This document shows, piece after piece, positions 1 to 48,350 of a DNA stretch of 64,000 bases (position 1 is the stretch's first letter; every line of letters begins with the position of its first letter). The notes under the pieces were generated by a model that saw only the letters and a program-made list of their open reading frames with translations, was not told the origin of the DNA and did no database searches. A program made the translations under genes and the position numbers. The stretch is from Strigops habroptila (Eukaryota > Chordata > Aves > Psittaciformes > Psittacidae): contig NC_044288.2 in NCBI RefSeq assembly GCF_004027225.2, positions 22,764,744-22,828,743 on the forward strand, written 5' to 3'.

Positions 1-12289
<12,289 letters not shown>

Positions 12290-12990
12290 GAAGTCTCTGT
12301 CTTGCCTTGACTAGAGTATGAAGAAGAGGTTGATTTTCTTGACGCTTGGGAGAGAAGGGACCTTCCTGAGCAGCAATGGGCAGAATTCAGACTTACTGTG
12401 TTTTTGCAGTATTCTATATATAAAATTCTTTAATGTATAAACTTAGTGATGTGTCTGCTAGGTAAATTGTCACTTGATGAAATTTAATTCATGCCAGACA
12501 AAGTTAGGTCTCAACCGAGGCACCTGGGGACTCGCTGATCATATATTTCTGATACTTGCCACAATGGTGTACTAAATCTGATCTCCAAGTCTGGAAACCA
12601 TGTCACTAAATTGAAAGGTGGAGATGGAAGTCCTGCTGGAACTGGGGGGAGAGGAACACCAGCATGGACCCTGCTTGTGGATGTGAGTACTTGTGAGCAG
12701 GTGGTGAGGCCTGTGAGCAGCAGTGATGAGGCTGGTTCCATTGCTAGAGAACATTGAGAGCTGCAGCTAGGCTAGTGCCCTTCATTGGAAGGAGAGGGGT
12801 TACTTCAAACTTAGCTTGTAGCATCATTTCTTATGAAAGAGGCTTTGTGGAAGTTAATACCTTGCTTGTCTGAGCCTTCTGCTCCATCCTGTGTCTGTTC
12901 TCTGCTTATGGTAAAACAATTTCCTTGATAATAAAACTGTTACTGGATCCATTCTGGATTTTTTTAAAATAAAAGCAGAAAAGTGTCCAA
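12290..12990 (+). other. HSPA9: HSPA9 3' UTR
   Basis: Untranslated tail of about 700 bp after the TAA. Two AATAAA hexamers lie at 12930-12935 and 12968-12973. The second is the likelier main signal and puts cleavage near 12990. The end point is inferred. Confidence 0.75.
12968..12973 (+). terminator. HSPA9 polyadenylation signal AATAAA
   Basis: Canonical hexamer in an A/T-rich stretch, followed about 20-40 bases on by TG-rich sequence. Another AATAAA lies 38 bp upstream at 12930 and could be used alternatively. Confidence 0.7.
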
Positions 12991-14895
12991 CATGGAGTTC
13001 TTGGTATCCTGGCCTTCGATGGAGAGCATAAGCATGTCAGTTGCCTGAATGCCCCTGGGGGGAGGAAGCAGCCAGCTTCATTCATGTGCAAAAAGAAGGT
13101 ACAAAGAAGGTGTCTGGTGGCAGGTTAGTGTCTGTCCCTTCTGTGAGTGTCACCACTGTGCCTCCTACAGCTGCCTGGGAGCCCTGTTGTGATGGACTGT
13201 AGCTGTGGGACTTCATCTTCAGGCACTTTGTGCTCAGACTCAACCTTCTGACACAGACTTGGATCAGCAGTTGCCCACTGCTGCTTGTAGCAACCAAATC
13301 TTCCAAGGAGGTGCAGTCTTCTTGCCACCATAATACTACTTTGTTTCTCCTTTCCCCCCCCCTTCTGTTACTCTGTGTGTGTAATTGACTGCAAAGTTTA
13401 CAGCTGCTTTGTCCTGACAGCTCAGATACTCTGGAGGGAGGAAAGGATTCTTCTTTCTGGCACTCTAGACAGTTTCCTTAATAAGAGAAACTATTAGGGA
13501 AGGTTCCATGTCCTAATTCTGCAGCCTCCTTAAAGTTATGGATGGGCCCAGGGCTTTAGCCACTGAACTCTCCCCAGTAAACTCTCCCCAACAGTCCTAG
13601 CAAGAAGGACTGGAAGCAGCTTCCCCTTTGGAAGGTCAGCCTAGGCCACTGAAGTGGACAGAGGGGCATAAGTAGCAACTGATTTAACTGTAAAGCGAGG
13701 GAGCTTGGAGCACTGTGGCTTGGGCATGAAGGAGGTGAGGAAGGAGCCTGGTGCAGCCGCAGGAGGGGGTCAGAGGCAGGGCTGTGGGTGCCCAGCCTGC
13801 GGCACACTTGATGTGTGTGGGGCACAGGCAGGTCTTGGCAGCGATTGGGAGCGTTGAGCTGTGTTGCTTCAGGGAGACTGGGCAGCTCCAACCCCAAAAG
13901 CAGTGCTTTGCTTTCTGGAGGGGATCAGTGTGGGTTGGGATCCCAGCTCTGCTGTGGCTGTCTCCAGGGAGGACAGCGGGGCCAGCGCAGCCTGCAGGGC
14001 TTTGGCTGGTTGTCCAATGGAGCCAAGTGACGCAACTGATTGTGCATGGGTCCGGGTCCTGTTCTGTTGTTTGGTTTGGGGTTTGTTTCAGTGGCAGGGC
14101 TTCATTTGTCACAAGCGGGCAATGGCAGGCTGAGGTGCATCTAGATGGTGTGATGCTCACAGCATGTGAACAAACCCACCTGAGACAGGAGGCGTTTGCA
14201 ACTGTGTGTGTCTCAGTGTGGAGCTTCATTCTGTCACAGCATAACCCCGCTCCTGTCCTGTCCATGGGTTTGGTAATGGCAGCAGCACTTGGCTGTGCAT
14301 TGCCTGAGAACACCCTCCTTTGCAAAACTTGATTGCAGACAATTTCTGTGCTGACTTTCCCGCTGCTGCTCTTGCCAGAAGTGATCCCCTGTATGAAACT
14401 ACAGTTGGAAAAAGAGCAGGAATCCTCCAGCAAATTGACTGGGGCATTTCAGGTGCTGAGAGGAAATGTCCTGAAGGAAAACAGTTTAAAAACCATCCTC
14501 TGTGGAAGCTTTTCCTGCTGCCTCCCTGGCACTGCAGCCAGATGTTCCTGCAGCAGAACCAGGACATGCTGCTGCTCACAGGTGCCTCTCTCTGGGCTTG
14601 GAGTGCCATTGGGGCAAAGGTGATGGATCATCATCTCGTGGCCTCCAGGCTCAGGCATTGGTCAGGGTTAACCTCTAATTCTGGAATGAATTATTTTCCC
14701 TGTCATAGTTTAAATTCATCTGTCGCAGATGTTCTTTAATGCGCTGTTCTTAGCTCTTCCTTTATAAGCTCAATTATCGAACTGGGGAGGGAGAAGTGAA
14801 ATAGGGTGATGTGTGTCCTGCTGGGAACAGGTTTGCTGTGGAAAAACTGCCAGGAAGGCAGGAGATGCAGCAACTGGGCTGTCACCCCTGATGAC
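12991..14895. other. intergenic, HSPA9 to ETF1, left part
   Basis: I see no gene. Overlapping long open frames on both strands (249 codons on - at 13684-14433, 193 codons on + at 13751-14332) resemble no family I know and probably reflect few stop codons by chance. There is a run of nine C at about 13356. Confidence 0.6.
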
Positions 14896-15018
14896 AGGTT
14901 GGACACAGGGGCTTGGAGCAACCTGCTCTAGTGGAAGGTGTCCCTGCCCGTGGCAGGGGATCAGAACTGGATGGGCTTTAAGGTCCCTTCCAACCCAAAC
15001 CAGTCTGGGATTCTATGA
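14896..15018 (+). mobile_element. CR1 LINE 3'-end fragment
   Basis: It starts AGGTTGGACACAGGGGCTTG, continues through GAGCAACCTGCTCTAGTGGA and the TTTAAGGTCCCTTCCAACCC block, and ends GGGATTCTATGA. This is the complete 3' terminus of CR1, with heavy 5' truncation. Confidence 0.93.
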
Positions 15019-16631
15019 CCCCTGTCCCAAGGAGTTAACTGCTGCCGTCCCACCACTGGGAAGGTGTCTGTCAGCACTGAGGGAAAGGTGTTTGGGGTTT
15101 GTTGCCCACTGTCATTTTCCACATAGGCCAATACTCCCCTTAGGAAGCCTTTAGCCCCAGCAGCTCTGGAGTAAATTACTGGTCTGTGTATGATAGTAAT
15201 TAAGAAAAGCTTTGCATGTGTTTTTTGGGGGGAGAAGGTGGCCAAGTGCTGCTTGTGCTGCTTCCACCTGCACACATCCCCTCATGGTGACCTCTGCAGG
15301 TAGGAGCAGCTCAGGGCAGGGCACGGCCTCCTCGCGCTCTGAAAGTCATGACATCCAGTGACATGGACAGGACTGGGATGGCTCCTGCCTTCAATAGTGG
15401 ACAGAAGGCTGAGGTGTCAACCAGGAGCAGCGCATCTCCACTTGCCTACAGAGGCTTCATTTCCTAAATGCATTTCCTCCTATTGTGCCATGTCTGGGGA
15501 GCGTGCTAGAGAGGACAGGGACCTGCTGCAGTGCCTGCGCAGCAGGAGATGCTCAGCTTCCCTTGGGATTGCAGTGCTGCACAGGAGGGAAGTGAGATGG
15601 AGTCTCCCCCTTCTCCACCAGCCAGCATGGTGCAAAGGCACGGCTCCTTTTCCAACGCCTCTAAGTAGCACAGCAGCATATTGGAAAAGTTCTCTCTAAT
15701 TTGGTGGCTCTGCCCCATCGCTGCTCTCTGCTCCTTCCTCATTCCCATGGAGCTGTGCCGCTGTCGGAGATGAGCGCTGCTCACATCCGTGTCAGCCAGT
15801 GCCGGGAGAGCTGCGGGGGGAACCCACAGCAGTGCCTGTCGCATCGGGAATGCCGGAGCAGAAAGTGCCACAGCAAAGCGGGTGGGTTGGGCTGGGAGGC
15901 GAGAACTGGGAGGGATGCTCAGTAACCGCTTTTTGAAGTAGAGGCCCTGGATTGAATGGGAAGGGCAGGATCGTAGGGAAGCACAGGGTAAGTTGTTGTC
16001 CACCTGCCCATCTGCATACACAGTCCCTGTCATATCAGGCACAGAAACATGCATCTCAGCAGATCATCTCCTAAAGCCAGGCATAATCCACTGTCTTGCT
16101 GCTCTGAGGAGGATTATAAAGGGCTGTGTAGGACCAGGTGCACATGGAAAAATACCTGTAAGGGTTGGAGTTGATACTTGCTCAACCCTAAAGAGAAACA
16201 GGACTTTAAATCCGAGCAGGTAGTTCAGAAATTCACAGCATCTCCCCAGCATGATACTAATATTGATATTAAACCCAGCTTCAGGCTGAGTCCCAGATCA
16301 GTCTCTGCTCAAGTGGTGCCCCATGCCCAGCTCCCTGCAGCGCTGCTTTACCGGGGTGGGGACCAGAAGCCCTGGAAGCTTGGCCCCCCCCCCCCCCAGC
16401 ACGGCACAGCATGGAGGCCAGGCTGCCCCTGGCAGGGCAGGGATGGCGACCAGGCTGGTGGCAAAGGCCGGAGCTGGCATGTCCCGGGGGGCAGATGTGG
16501 ACTGAAGAGACACCATGGCCATGACCCCCCCCCCAGCATCCAGCTGTTGGTGCCTGCTCAGCATCACCAGGAGAACATCGCCTCGGGGGGGCAGCAGGGA
16601 AGGAGCATCCCCGCTACCACTTCATGAAAGA
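15019..16631. other. intergenic, no gene seen
   Basis: Moderately GC-rich sequence between two CR1 fragments. It contains a run of 14 C at 16384-16397 and a shorter C run near 16526. I see no coding or RNA feature. Confidence 0.6.
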
Positions 16632-17357
16632 AGTGCAATCCCCAGCACAGCTACAGGCTGGGGGAGACTGGCTGGAGCAGCCCTGAGGAGAAGGACTTGG
16701 GGTGTTGGTTGATGAGAAGCTCCCCATGACCCGGCTTCAGTGTGCGCTTGAGCCCAGAACCCCCCCCGTGTGCTGGGCTGCACCCCCAAAGCGTGAGCAG
16801 CAGGTCAAGGGGGGGGATTCTGCCCCTCTGCTGTGCTCTGGGGAGACCCCCCCTGCAGTCCTGATCCAGCTCTGGGGCAACAGCACAAGAGGGATGTGGA
16901 GCTGCTGGAGTGAGTCCAGAGGAGGCCCCGGAGCTGCTGCGAGGGCTGGAGCAGCTCTGCTCTGGAGCCAGGCTGAGAGAGCTGGGCTGGGGCAGCCTGG
17001 AGAAGAGAAGGCTCCTGAAGGGGACACCTTAGAGCAGCTCCAGTGCCTGAAGGGGCTCCAGGAAACCTGGAGAGGGGCTTTGGACAAGGGCCTGTAGGGA
17101 CAGGACAAGGGGAATGGCTTTAACCTGCCAGAGGGGAGACTGAGATGAGCTCTGAGGCAGAAGCTCTTCCCTGTGAGGGTGCTGAGGCGCTGGCACAGAC
17201 TTTTCCCAGAGAAGCTGTGGCTGCCCCATCCCCGGCAGTGTTCAAGGCCAGGCTGGACACAAGGGCTTGGAGCAACTGCTCTAGTGGAAGGTGTCCCTGC
17301 CCGTGGCAGGGGGCTGGAACTGGACGAGCTTTAAGGTCCCTTCAACCCAGACCAGTC
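16632..17357 (+). mobile_element. CR1 LINE fragment, about 725 bp, longest copy in window
   Basis: It begins near TGCAATCCCCAGCAC and runs through recognisable CR1 ORF2-end blocks: CTGGCTGGAGCAGCCCTGAG, GGTTGATGAGAAGCTCCCCA, GCCTGGAGAAGAGAAGGCTC and TGCCAGAGGGGAGACTGAG. The 3' UTR blocks follow, up to ACCAGTCT. Relative to the CR1 protein it would encode only the tail of the reverse-transcriptase ORF, with several indels, so it is a dead copy. It ends about 120 bp before the ETF1 CpG island. Confidence 0.93.
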
Positions 17358-17961
17358 TCTCTCTCTATAACACCAGGCTGTCCAGTGCTTATCGCCCCGG
17401 TGCAGGGCAGGGCTGCAGAGGCACAATTCCTCTCCCCCCGGCTCCCTGGGCCCTGCCCCAGCCACTCCTCAGCCTCGCTGCCCTTCTTTGGGCCGCCACC
17501 GTTTATTTCACCGGTGCCTCCCAAGCAGCGCCTGGGGCTCGCAGTCGAGCCCTCAGCGGGCCCCGCGGGGGGCTCCTGCCCGAGCCCGGCCACCGCAGCG
17601 GTGAGACCGACGCAGAGGCGGCATTCCCAGGGAGCGGAGAGGCGCGGGATAGCCCCGCGGCTCCTCAACATCCTTCCACCGCCCATCTCCCCTCCCGTGC
17701 CCCCTGCCCGGCTCCGCTCCCTCCCGACGCCGGTGACCGCGGGCCGGAGACCCCCGGCCGGTGACGGGGCGGCTGCAGCCCCGCAGCAGCAACGCTCGGG
17801 GGGCGTCGGGCGACACTGCCCGGTCCCGGGGCGGAGCAGGGCCCGGCCGGGCCGGGGGTGCCGCACCCGGTACAGGGACCATGCCCGGTACCGGCGCCCA
17901 GCGCCACCCCGCTCCCGCCCGTCGCGGCCCCTTTAAGCGCGGCCAGGGTCGTCCCTGCAGC

Positions 17962-17971
17962 TCTCGCGAGA
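17962..17971. promoter_or_regulatory. TCTCGCGAGA palindrome
   Basis: Exact 10-bp palindrome TCTCGCGAGA, a motif known from human CpG-island promoters and often divergent ones. Its use here is inferred from position, about 490 bp upstream of the ETF1 ATG. Confidence 0.7.
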
Positions 17972-18068
17972 CCCGCCGCTGCGCCCCGCCCCGCCCCGCC
18001 CCGCCGAGCGCCACAGCCGGGTCTGGTTCTGGACTACCCGCCCCATAACACCCCGCGCGGAGCAATAG

Positions 18069-18073
18069 CCAAT
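18069..18073 (+). promoter_or_regulatory. CCAAT box upstream of ETF1
   Basis: Sequence AGCCAATAGC within the CpG island, an NF-Y type CCAAT box in a TATA-less GC-rich promoter. Function is inferred. Confidence 0.55.
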
Positions 18074-18178
18074 AGCGACGCGGGCAGGGGGCGGGGTCTC
18101 GCGGGTGAGCCGCCTATGGCGTGTCTCTCCGCTCCCGCGCTGGGCGGGGCGGTGCGTACGTACCCCGCCCCGGTCCCC

Positions 18179-18192
18179 CGGAAGTGATGTCA
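18179..18192 (+). promoter_or_regulatory. ETS + CRE-like composite site
   Basis: The sequence CGGAAGTGATGTCA joins an ETS core (CGGAAGTG) to a one-mismatch CRE (TGATGTCA versus TGACGTCA). Such ETS/CRE composites are common within about 100 bp of housekeeping start sites. It suggests transcription starts near 18200-18240; the exact start is unknown. Confidence 0.6.
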
Positions 18193-18229
18193 CAGGCCCC
18201 ATGTGAGCCGATTGCAACACATGCAGCGC

Positions 18230-44117
<25,888 letters not shown>

Positions 44118-44871
44118 GTAGTCGACCTGGGTCCGGCAAAACGTGCCTCGCCCCTCCAGCATCCAACCCAAGGAGCAAACTCATGGTGGAAAACTCAACA
44201 GATCCCTGCCTTAGAATTGGAACATTTCCAGAACTTGATCCACAAACATTGGATTTAAAAAAAGCAAAACCCTACACTTTGATTTGTCATAGTGTCAGTA
44301 CAGCAGCAAACTACTAAGTTCCTCTATGCCACTTTGGACTAATTTAAAAAGAATCCCAATTTTTACTTTTACTCAATGGTGAAATTGGTTGCTCTTGTAT
44401 TTTATGAAAATGATTTTTTTAACCTTCATGATACATTAACTGCTGTAAAACCTCTTCCTTCAAAAAATTAATAGAAGTAAGATCCTACTGGTTTGTTTCT
44501 TTTTACTTTGATTGGAGAGATCAATTGCTGCATTTTGCAGCCCCGTGACCCATTTACATGGCACTCTCAGCTTAGACTGCAGAAGAAGAAATGTAATGAA
44601 ATTGGAGCCGTTCATTCTCTTCTAAAGAATGAGAAGGCACTTACCTTGAGTGCTAGCTTATGTGTGGCTTGCAAATTCAGATGGGATGGGGAGGCTTACC
44701 AGCCAAACGTGCTTTAATCTATTTGCAGAAGCACTGCTCTCACAAACTAGGAAACGCACTTCATTGATTGCAATGAAAATGCTGCTGAAGTCTTGGGCTT
44801 AATTTGGATTTGAGCAGTGCAGCCTTCAGGATATATTATTATTATTATTTTTTTTTTTCAGTCTTGACAAA

Positions 44872-44877
44872 AATAAA
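44872..44877 (+). terminator. ETF1 proximal polyadenylation signal AATAAA
   Basis: Canonical AATAAA just after a T-rich tract, with TTTGCTTTGTTTTG-type downstream sequence at about 44907. It is a good candidate for the shorter mRNA form. Confidence 0.7.
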
Positions 44878-45973
44878 CACCTGATTTAAGTGAAGTAAGG
44901 TACACTTTGCTTTGTTTTGTTCCTCAGTAAGTTTTTCTTTTTGCTTTAGGACTGCGTAAGGTTTCCTTGAGTATGTGAATTGGAACCCACAGTTCGTTCA
45001 TGGAAGCGGGTATTTAACAGGAGTCATTAGCAAATGGAGTCCTTGACAGAAACCTTAGTGCTGGTGTGTTTGGAGCATTCTATACGTGTATGCTGAATGT
45101 TAGCACAACCCGTGGGACACCCATCTCCCAGCACTAAGGCAGTCTGTGGGATGGGCTCACAAGTCTCCTGTAAATCTGATGCTGAACATTTAATGTGCCC
45201 TTCATGGGTTAAAACTTCTGGTTGCATCAAGACTCAAGAAAGCTTTTTGTCACGCCTGCTATATAGAATGCACTTCAACCTGCTGGAACTGGCAAAGGGT
45301 TTTTCAGGTGGTGGTGCAGGCAGAGAGTGAAGTGAGCGTTGGCATGAGGTAATGCACAGGTCTTGCTGCTTTTTGGGGGTTACTGGGTTCTCTGACATCG
45401 CGGTGCCTGGTAGTTCTGCTCTTCACTGGCTCTGTCACTCCTGGTGCATCGGTCAAAAGCAGCTTCTCTTCCAAGCTGCATACCTGCCTACTTTTCCCAT
45501 AATCCTGTTTCACTTGAATGAAGGGGGAGCTTGTCTTAAAACTTCTGCCACGCTGTTCTCTGAGGTCCAAAATGACAGTCATTGTGAGCAATACAACTCG
45601 TACCCCTGGCTTAGAACCTGGCAGATCAGATGGCTTTGCTGGTGTTCTCGCATCAGAGCTGGAATCTCTCACAGAAGGTGGGCCCGGGTCCGCCGCAGGT
45701 CTGCGCAAACCCAGGTTTGAGCACATCTGTGGTCTCCACGGCGGTATGTTCATGACTTTGCCATTGTAAATGGGTCTAATGTGACATGACAAGACCAGAA
45801 AAATTGGATGTAAATTTACATTTTTTTGAATATACTGCTTGTTGTTTCACATGATACATTAGGGTATGCAGCTCCTTTTTGTAGTTTTTATTTTTACTAT
45901 TTAAGTTTGGAAATGATGCCAAATTTTTGTATTTCTTTAATCAATGTGTTCTCTTCGGTGATATATATTGCAT

Positions 45974-46001
45974 TATATATTGATGTGTATATCAATATAT
46001 A
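45974..46001. repeat. A/T inverted repeat in ETF1 3' UTR
   Basis: ATATATTGAT (45975-45984) and ATCAATATAT (45991-46000) pair perfectly, plus an outer T-A pair, giving an 11-bp stem with the loop GTGTAT. The flanks are also A/T rich. Confidence 0.75.
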
Positions 46002-46140
46002 CTGATATGTATTACACTTACACATACAAACACGTTAAACGGGGGTGAAAAATCCTAGCCTTCGCATACTATATAGCCTCTGCAGAGAGATCCCAAGCAG
46101 TGATATCTTGGTGTTGTGATGTACAGAAATGGAGAAGAGT

Positions 46141-46146
46141 ATTAAA
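46141..46146 (+). terminator. ETF1 distal polyadenylation signal ATTAAA
   Basis: Variant hexamer ATTAAA, followed about 35 bases later by TGGTTTATTTTTCTTTAG, a U-rich downstream element. It would end the long 3' UTR near 46165. Confidence 0.55.
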
Positions 46147-46165
46147 CCATATTTAAGAATATAGT

Positions 46166-48184
46166 AACGACTCCTGGTTTATTTTTCTTTAGTCCAGGCA
46201 ACACCTGCTTTCCTCTCAGCCTGGGGCCAGCTTCAGGTCAGCACTTGAGTTTTGAGGTAGGTCTTTCACAGTTGGGTTTGAGCAGCAGGTTTCTTCATCA
46301 GACCCAGTTGCTCTTTTAAGCTGTTTCAGAAATCTAACTTCAGAACTGGGGGGAAAAGCCACCAACTCAAGTTCAAAGGAAGTTGTGCTGTGAATGTCAC
46401 CTCAGGTGGTCTTCTGGAAGATGAAAAATGCCTGGCAGAGGCAGGAACCTGCCCTTAACATTCCAGGCACACGACACATGGGTGGGTGTTTTTTTAAGAA
46501 GCCTTTTCCACCCTGCCTCTTGGTGCAGGACAAACCTGGATCAGCAGTGTACTCATCTGCCCCAGTTCCTCCTGGGCCTGAGCTACACGCATGGATGACT
46601 CTCCCCCAGCTGGGAAGGTGACATGTAAGAGACATGAATATCAGGGATTTTAAGGGATGCTTTATGTCTCCTGTGAGCTGGCCTTGCCTAGAAAGTGATT
46701 CTCTGGCTGCAGCTGATCATCCACCACTTGTAGCAGATGGAAGAGTTCTGGAGATGGGACATTTCTGCTGGGGCAGAACCAAAACCAATACACAAACCCA
46801 CTTAGCTGCACGTCTCGTGCTGTCTGCAATCGAAGTACAGAAAACCCATCACCATTCAGCTCCTGGTGCAGATAAAAGCACCAAGCTGAGATCGGCACAA
46901 AATACTTTAAACAAGGAAAACTAATGCCATCAGTCAGCACATCGCAGAAGCTGTTGCTTGCAGAACGCTGCCTGTGCAGCCTCACCACTTGGTGTAACCA
47001 GGTATGTGGATGGATATTGTTTTCAAACAAACCCAGGAGTAGTTCTCAGTTAACCCTTTACTGGCAGCAACAGCAAAACTGGCTTCTGCTCTTCAGCTGG
47101 GTGTTCGAGGGAGCAGGAGGAGCAGCAAAGCCTGGCTGCTGGGGGTGAAGATGCTCCAGAGCCGCCTGGGCTGGTGTCACAGATGCTTCACGCCAGGCAT
47201 GCTTGGCAGCTCCTATTGCCCCATGTACTAATCTTGGCAGGTTCTCATGTCTCTTCCCCTCCACGTTTCAGTGAGGAAACACAGGAGAGCAGCCGCAGGA
47301 GCTGTGTGCGGGTCCCCTCCAGCACACTGGCAGCAAAGGTAACTCCTGCCAGGGGCATCTCTCAGTTCCAGACAGACAGGGTCACAGGAGAGAAAGGTGG
47401 TGAAACTATTTCCTTCCTTACAGCTGCCAAAAGAAGGTGGCTGGCTCCCATTTACCCTTCAGAAAGCAGCTTCTGTTGCCTACTTGCTTTTGTCCTGGTT
47501 GCAGGGTTCAGCGATAGCACTTGGACTGTCTTGGATTTGAAAGTGCTGATTTAGCATTCTGGGTTCACGTTGTTTCACATAGAATATTGCAGAGCATCAG
47601 GCAGGTTCTTCCCGGCTTATAAACTTGAGCATCCCTTTGCAGTGCTCTCATCTGGGAGCCCAGGCTGCCTTCAGCACGCTGCATTGCTGCAACATGGAGT
47701 TTGGCAGGGAGGTCGGTGCTGCTGGGTCGGCATGCTTTCCCACACAGGTGACCAGAGGACACAGGTTTGTCTTTGCAAGCAGTGCAGCATGGCTTCCCGC
47801 CTGCCCGTGGGCTGGAAAATCAGCATTTCCCTCGAAGGGATCCAATCGTCATGAGCTGGAATCAAGAGAATAAAGTAAGTTTCCAGGATGTCACCTGGAG
47901 CTGCTTCTGTGCATCTCTGAGTGGTTTAAAGCGCATCCCTGTGCTGCTCCATCTGTGCCTTTTCACACCTGAGCTTGGGAGCTTCACACCTGAATTTGGA
48001 CACTTCACACCTGAACTTGGAGGCCGTGTGCCAGGAGGCTCATGTGAGTTTAGCGGATGAGCAGCTTGTACTTGCTGTCTGAATGCATTTATTTTTTTCC
48101 CTGTGCCAAAGGGCTTCAGCTCTTCTAAATACTTCAACTACACGTGCCTTACACCCTGGGTAATACCTGCTGAGTTCTTATTTT
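46166..48184. other. intergenic, ETF1 to FBXW11, left part
   Basis: I see no gene or promoter-like island. The three-copy 21-bp repeat at 47962-48024 is listed separately. EGR1, the neighbour expected from the human order, is absent here and up to 59 kb. Confidence 0.65.
47962..48024 (+). repeat. minisatellite, 3 x 21 bp, each with TTCACACCTGA
   Basis: Three adjacent 21-bp units start at 47962, 47983 and 48004. All begin TTCACACCTGA and continue with similar TTGGR sequence. Each contains TCACACCT (T-box half-site consensus) overlapping CACCTG (E-box). The array is seen directly; a regulatory role is inferred. Confidence 0.85.
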
Positions 48185-48350
48185 CATAGAATCAGAATGG
48201 TTTAGGTTGGAAGGGACCTTAAAGCTCCTCCAGTTCCAACCCCCTGCCACGGGCAGGGACACCTTCCACTAGAGCAGGTTGCTCCAAGCCCCTGTGTCCA
48301 ACCTGGCCTTGAACACTGCCAGGGATGGGGCAGCCACAGCTTCTCTGGAC
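48185..48350 (-). mobile_element. CR1 LINE 3'-end fragment, antisense
   Basis: It starts ATAGAATCAGAATGGTTTAG and runs through AAGGGACCTTAAAGCTCCTC and CTTGAACACTGCCAGGGATG to CACAGCTTCTCTGGAC. It is the reverse complement of a CR1 3' end and includes the terminal ATTCTAT-type repeat. Confidence 0.93.

Larger units (their letters stand above)
44118..46165 (+). other. ETF1: ETF1 3' UTR, about 2 kb
   Basis: No splice site or gene follows the stop. AATAAA at 44872-44877 would give a short UTR of about 780 bp. ATTAAA at 46141-46146, followed by a T-rich tract, would give a long UTR of about 2.05 kb. An A/T-rich segment with an 11-bp inverted repeat lies at 45974-46001. The UTR end is inferred. 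Confidence 0.7.

Noticed and set aside
16384-16397. Run of 14 C as a possible recombination or structured element
   Set aside because: A simple homopolymer. Its length is unreliable in sequencing, and the flanks do not form a G-quadruplex pattern beyond this run.
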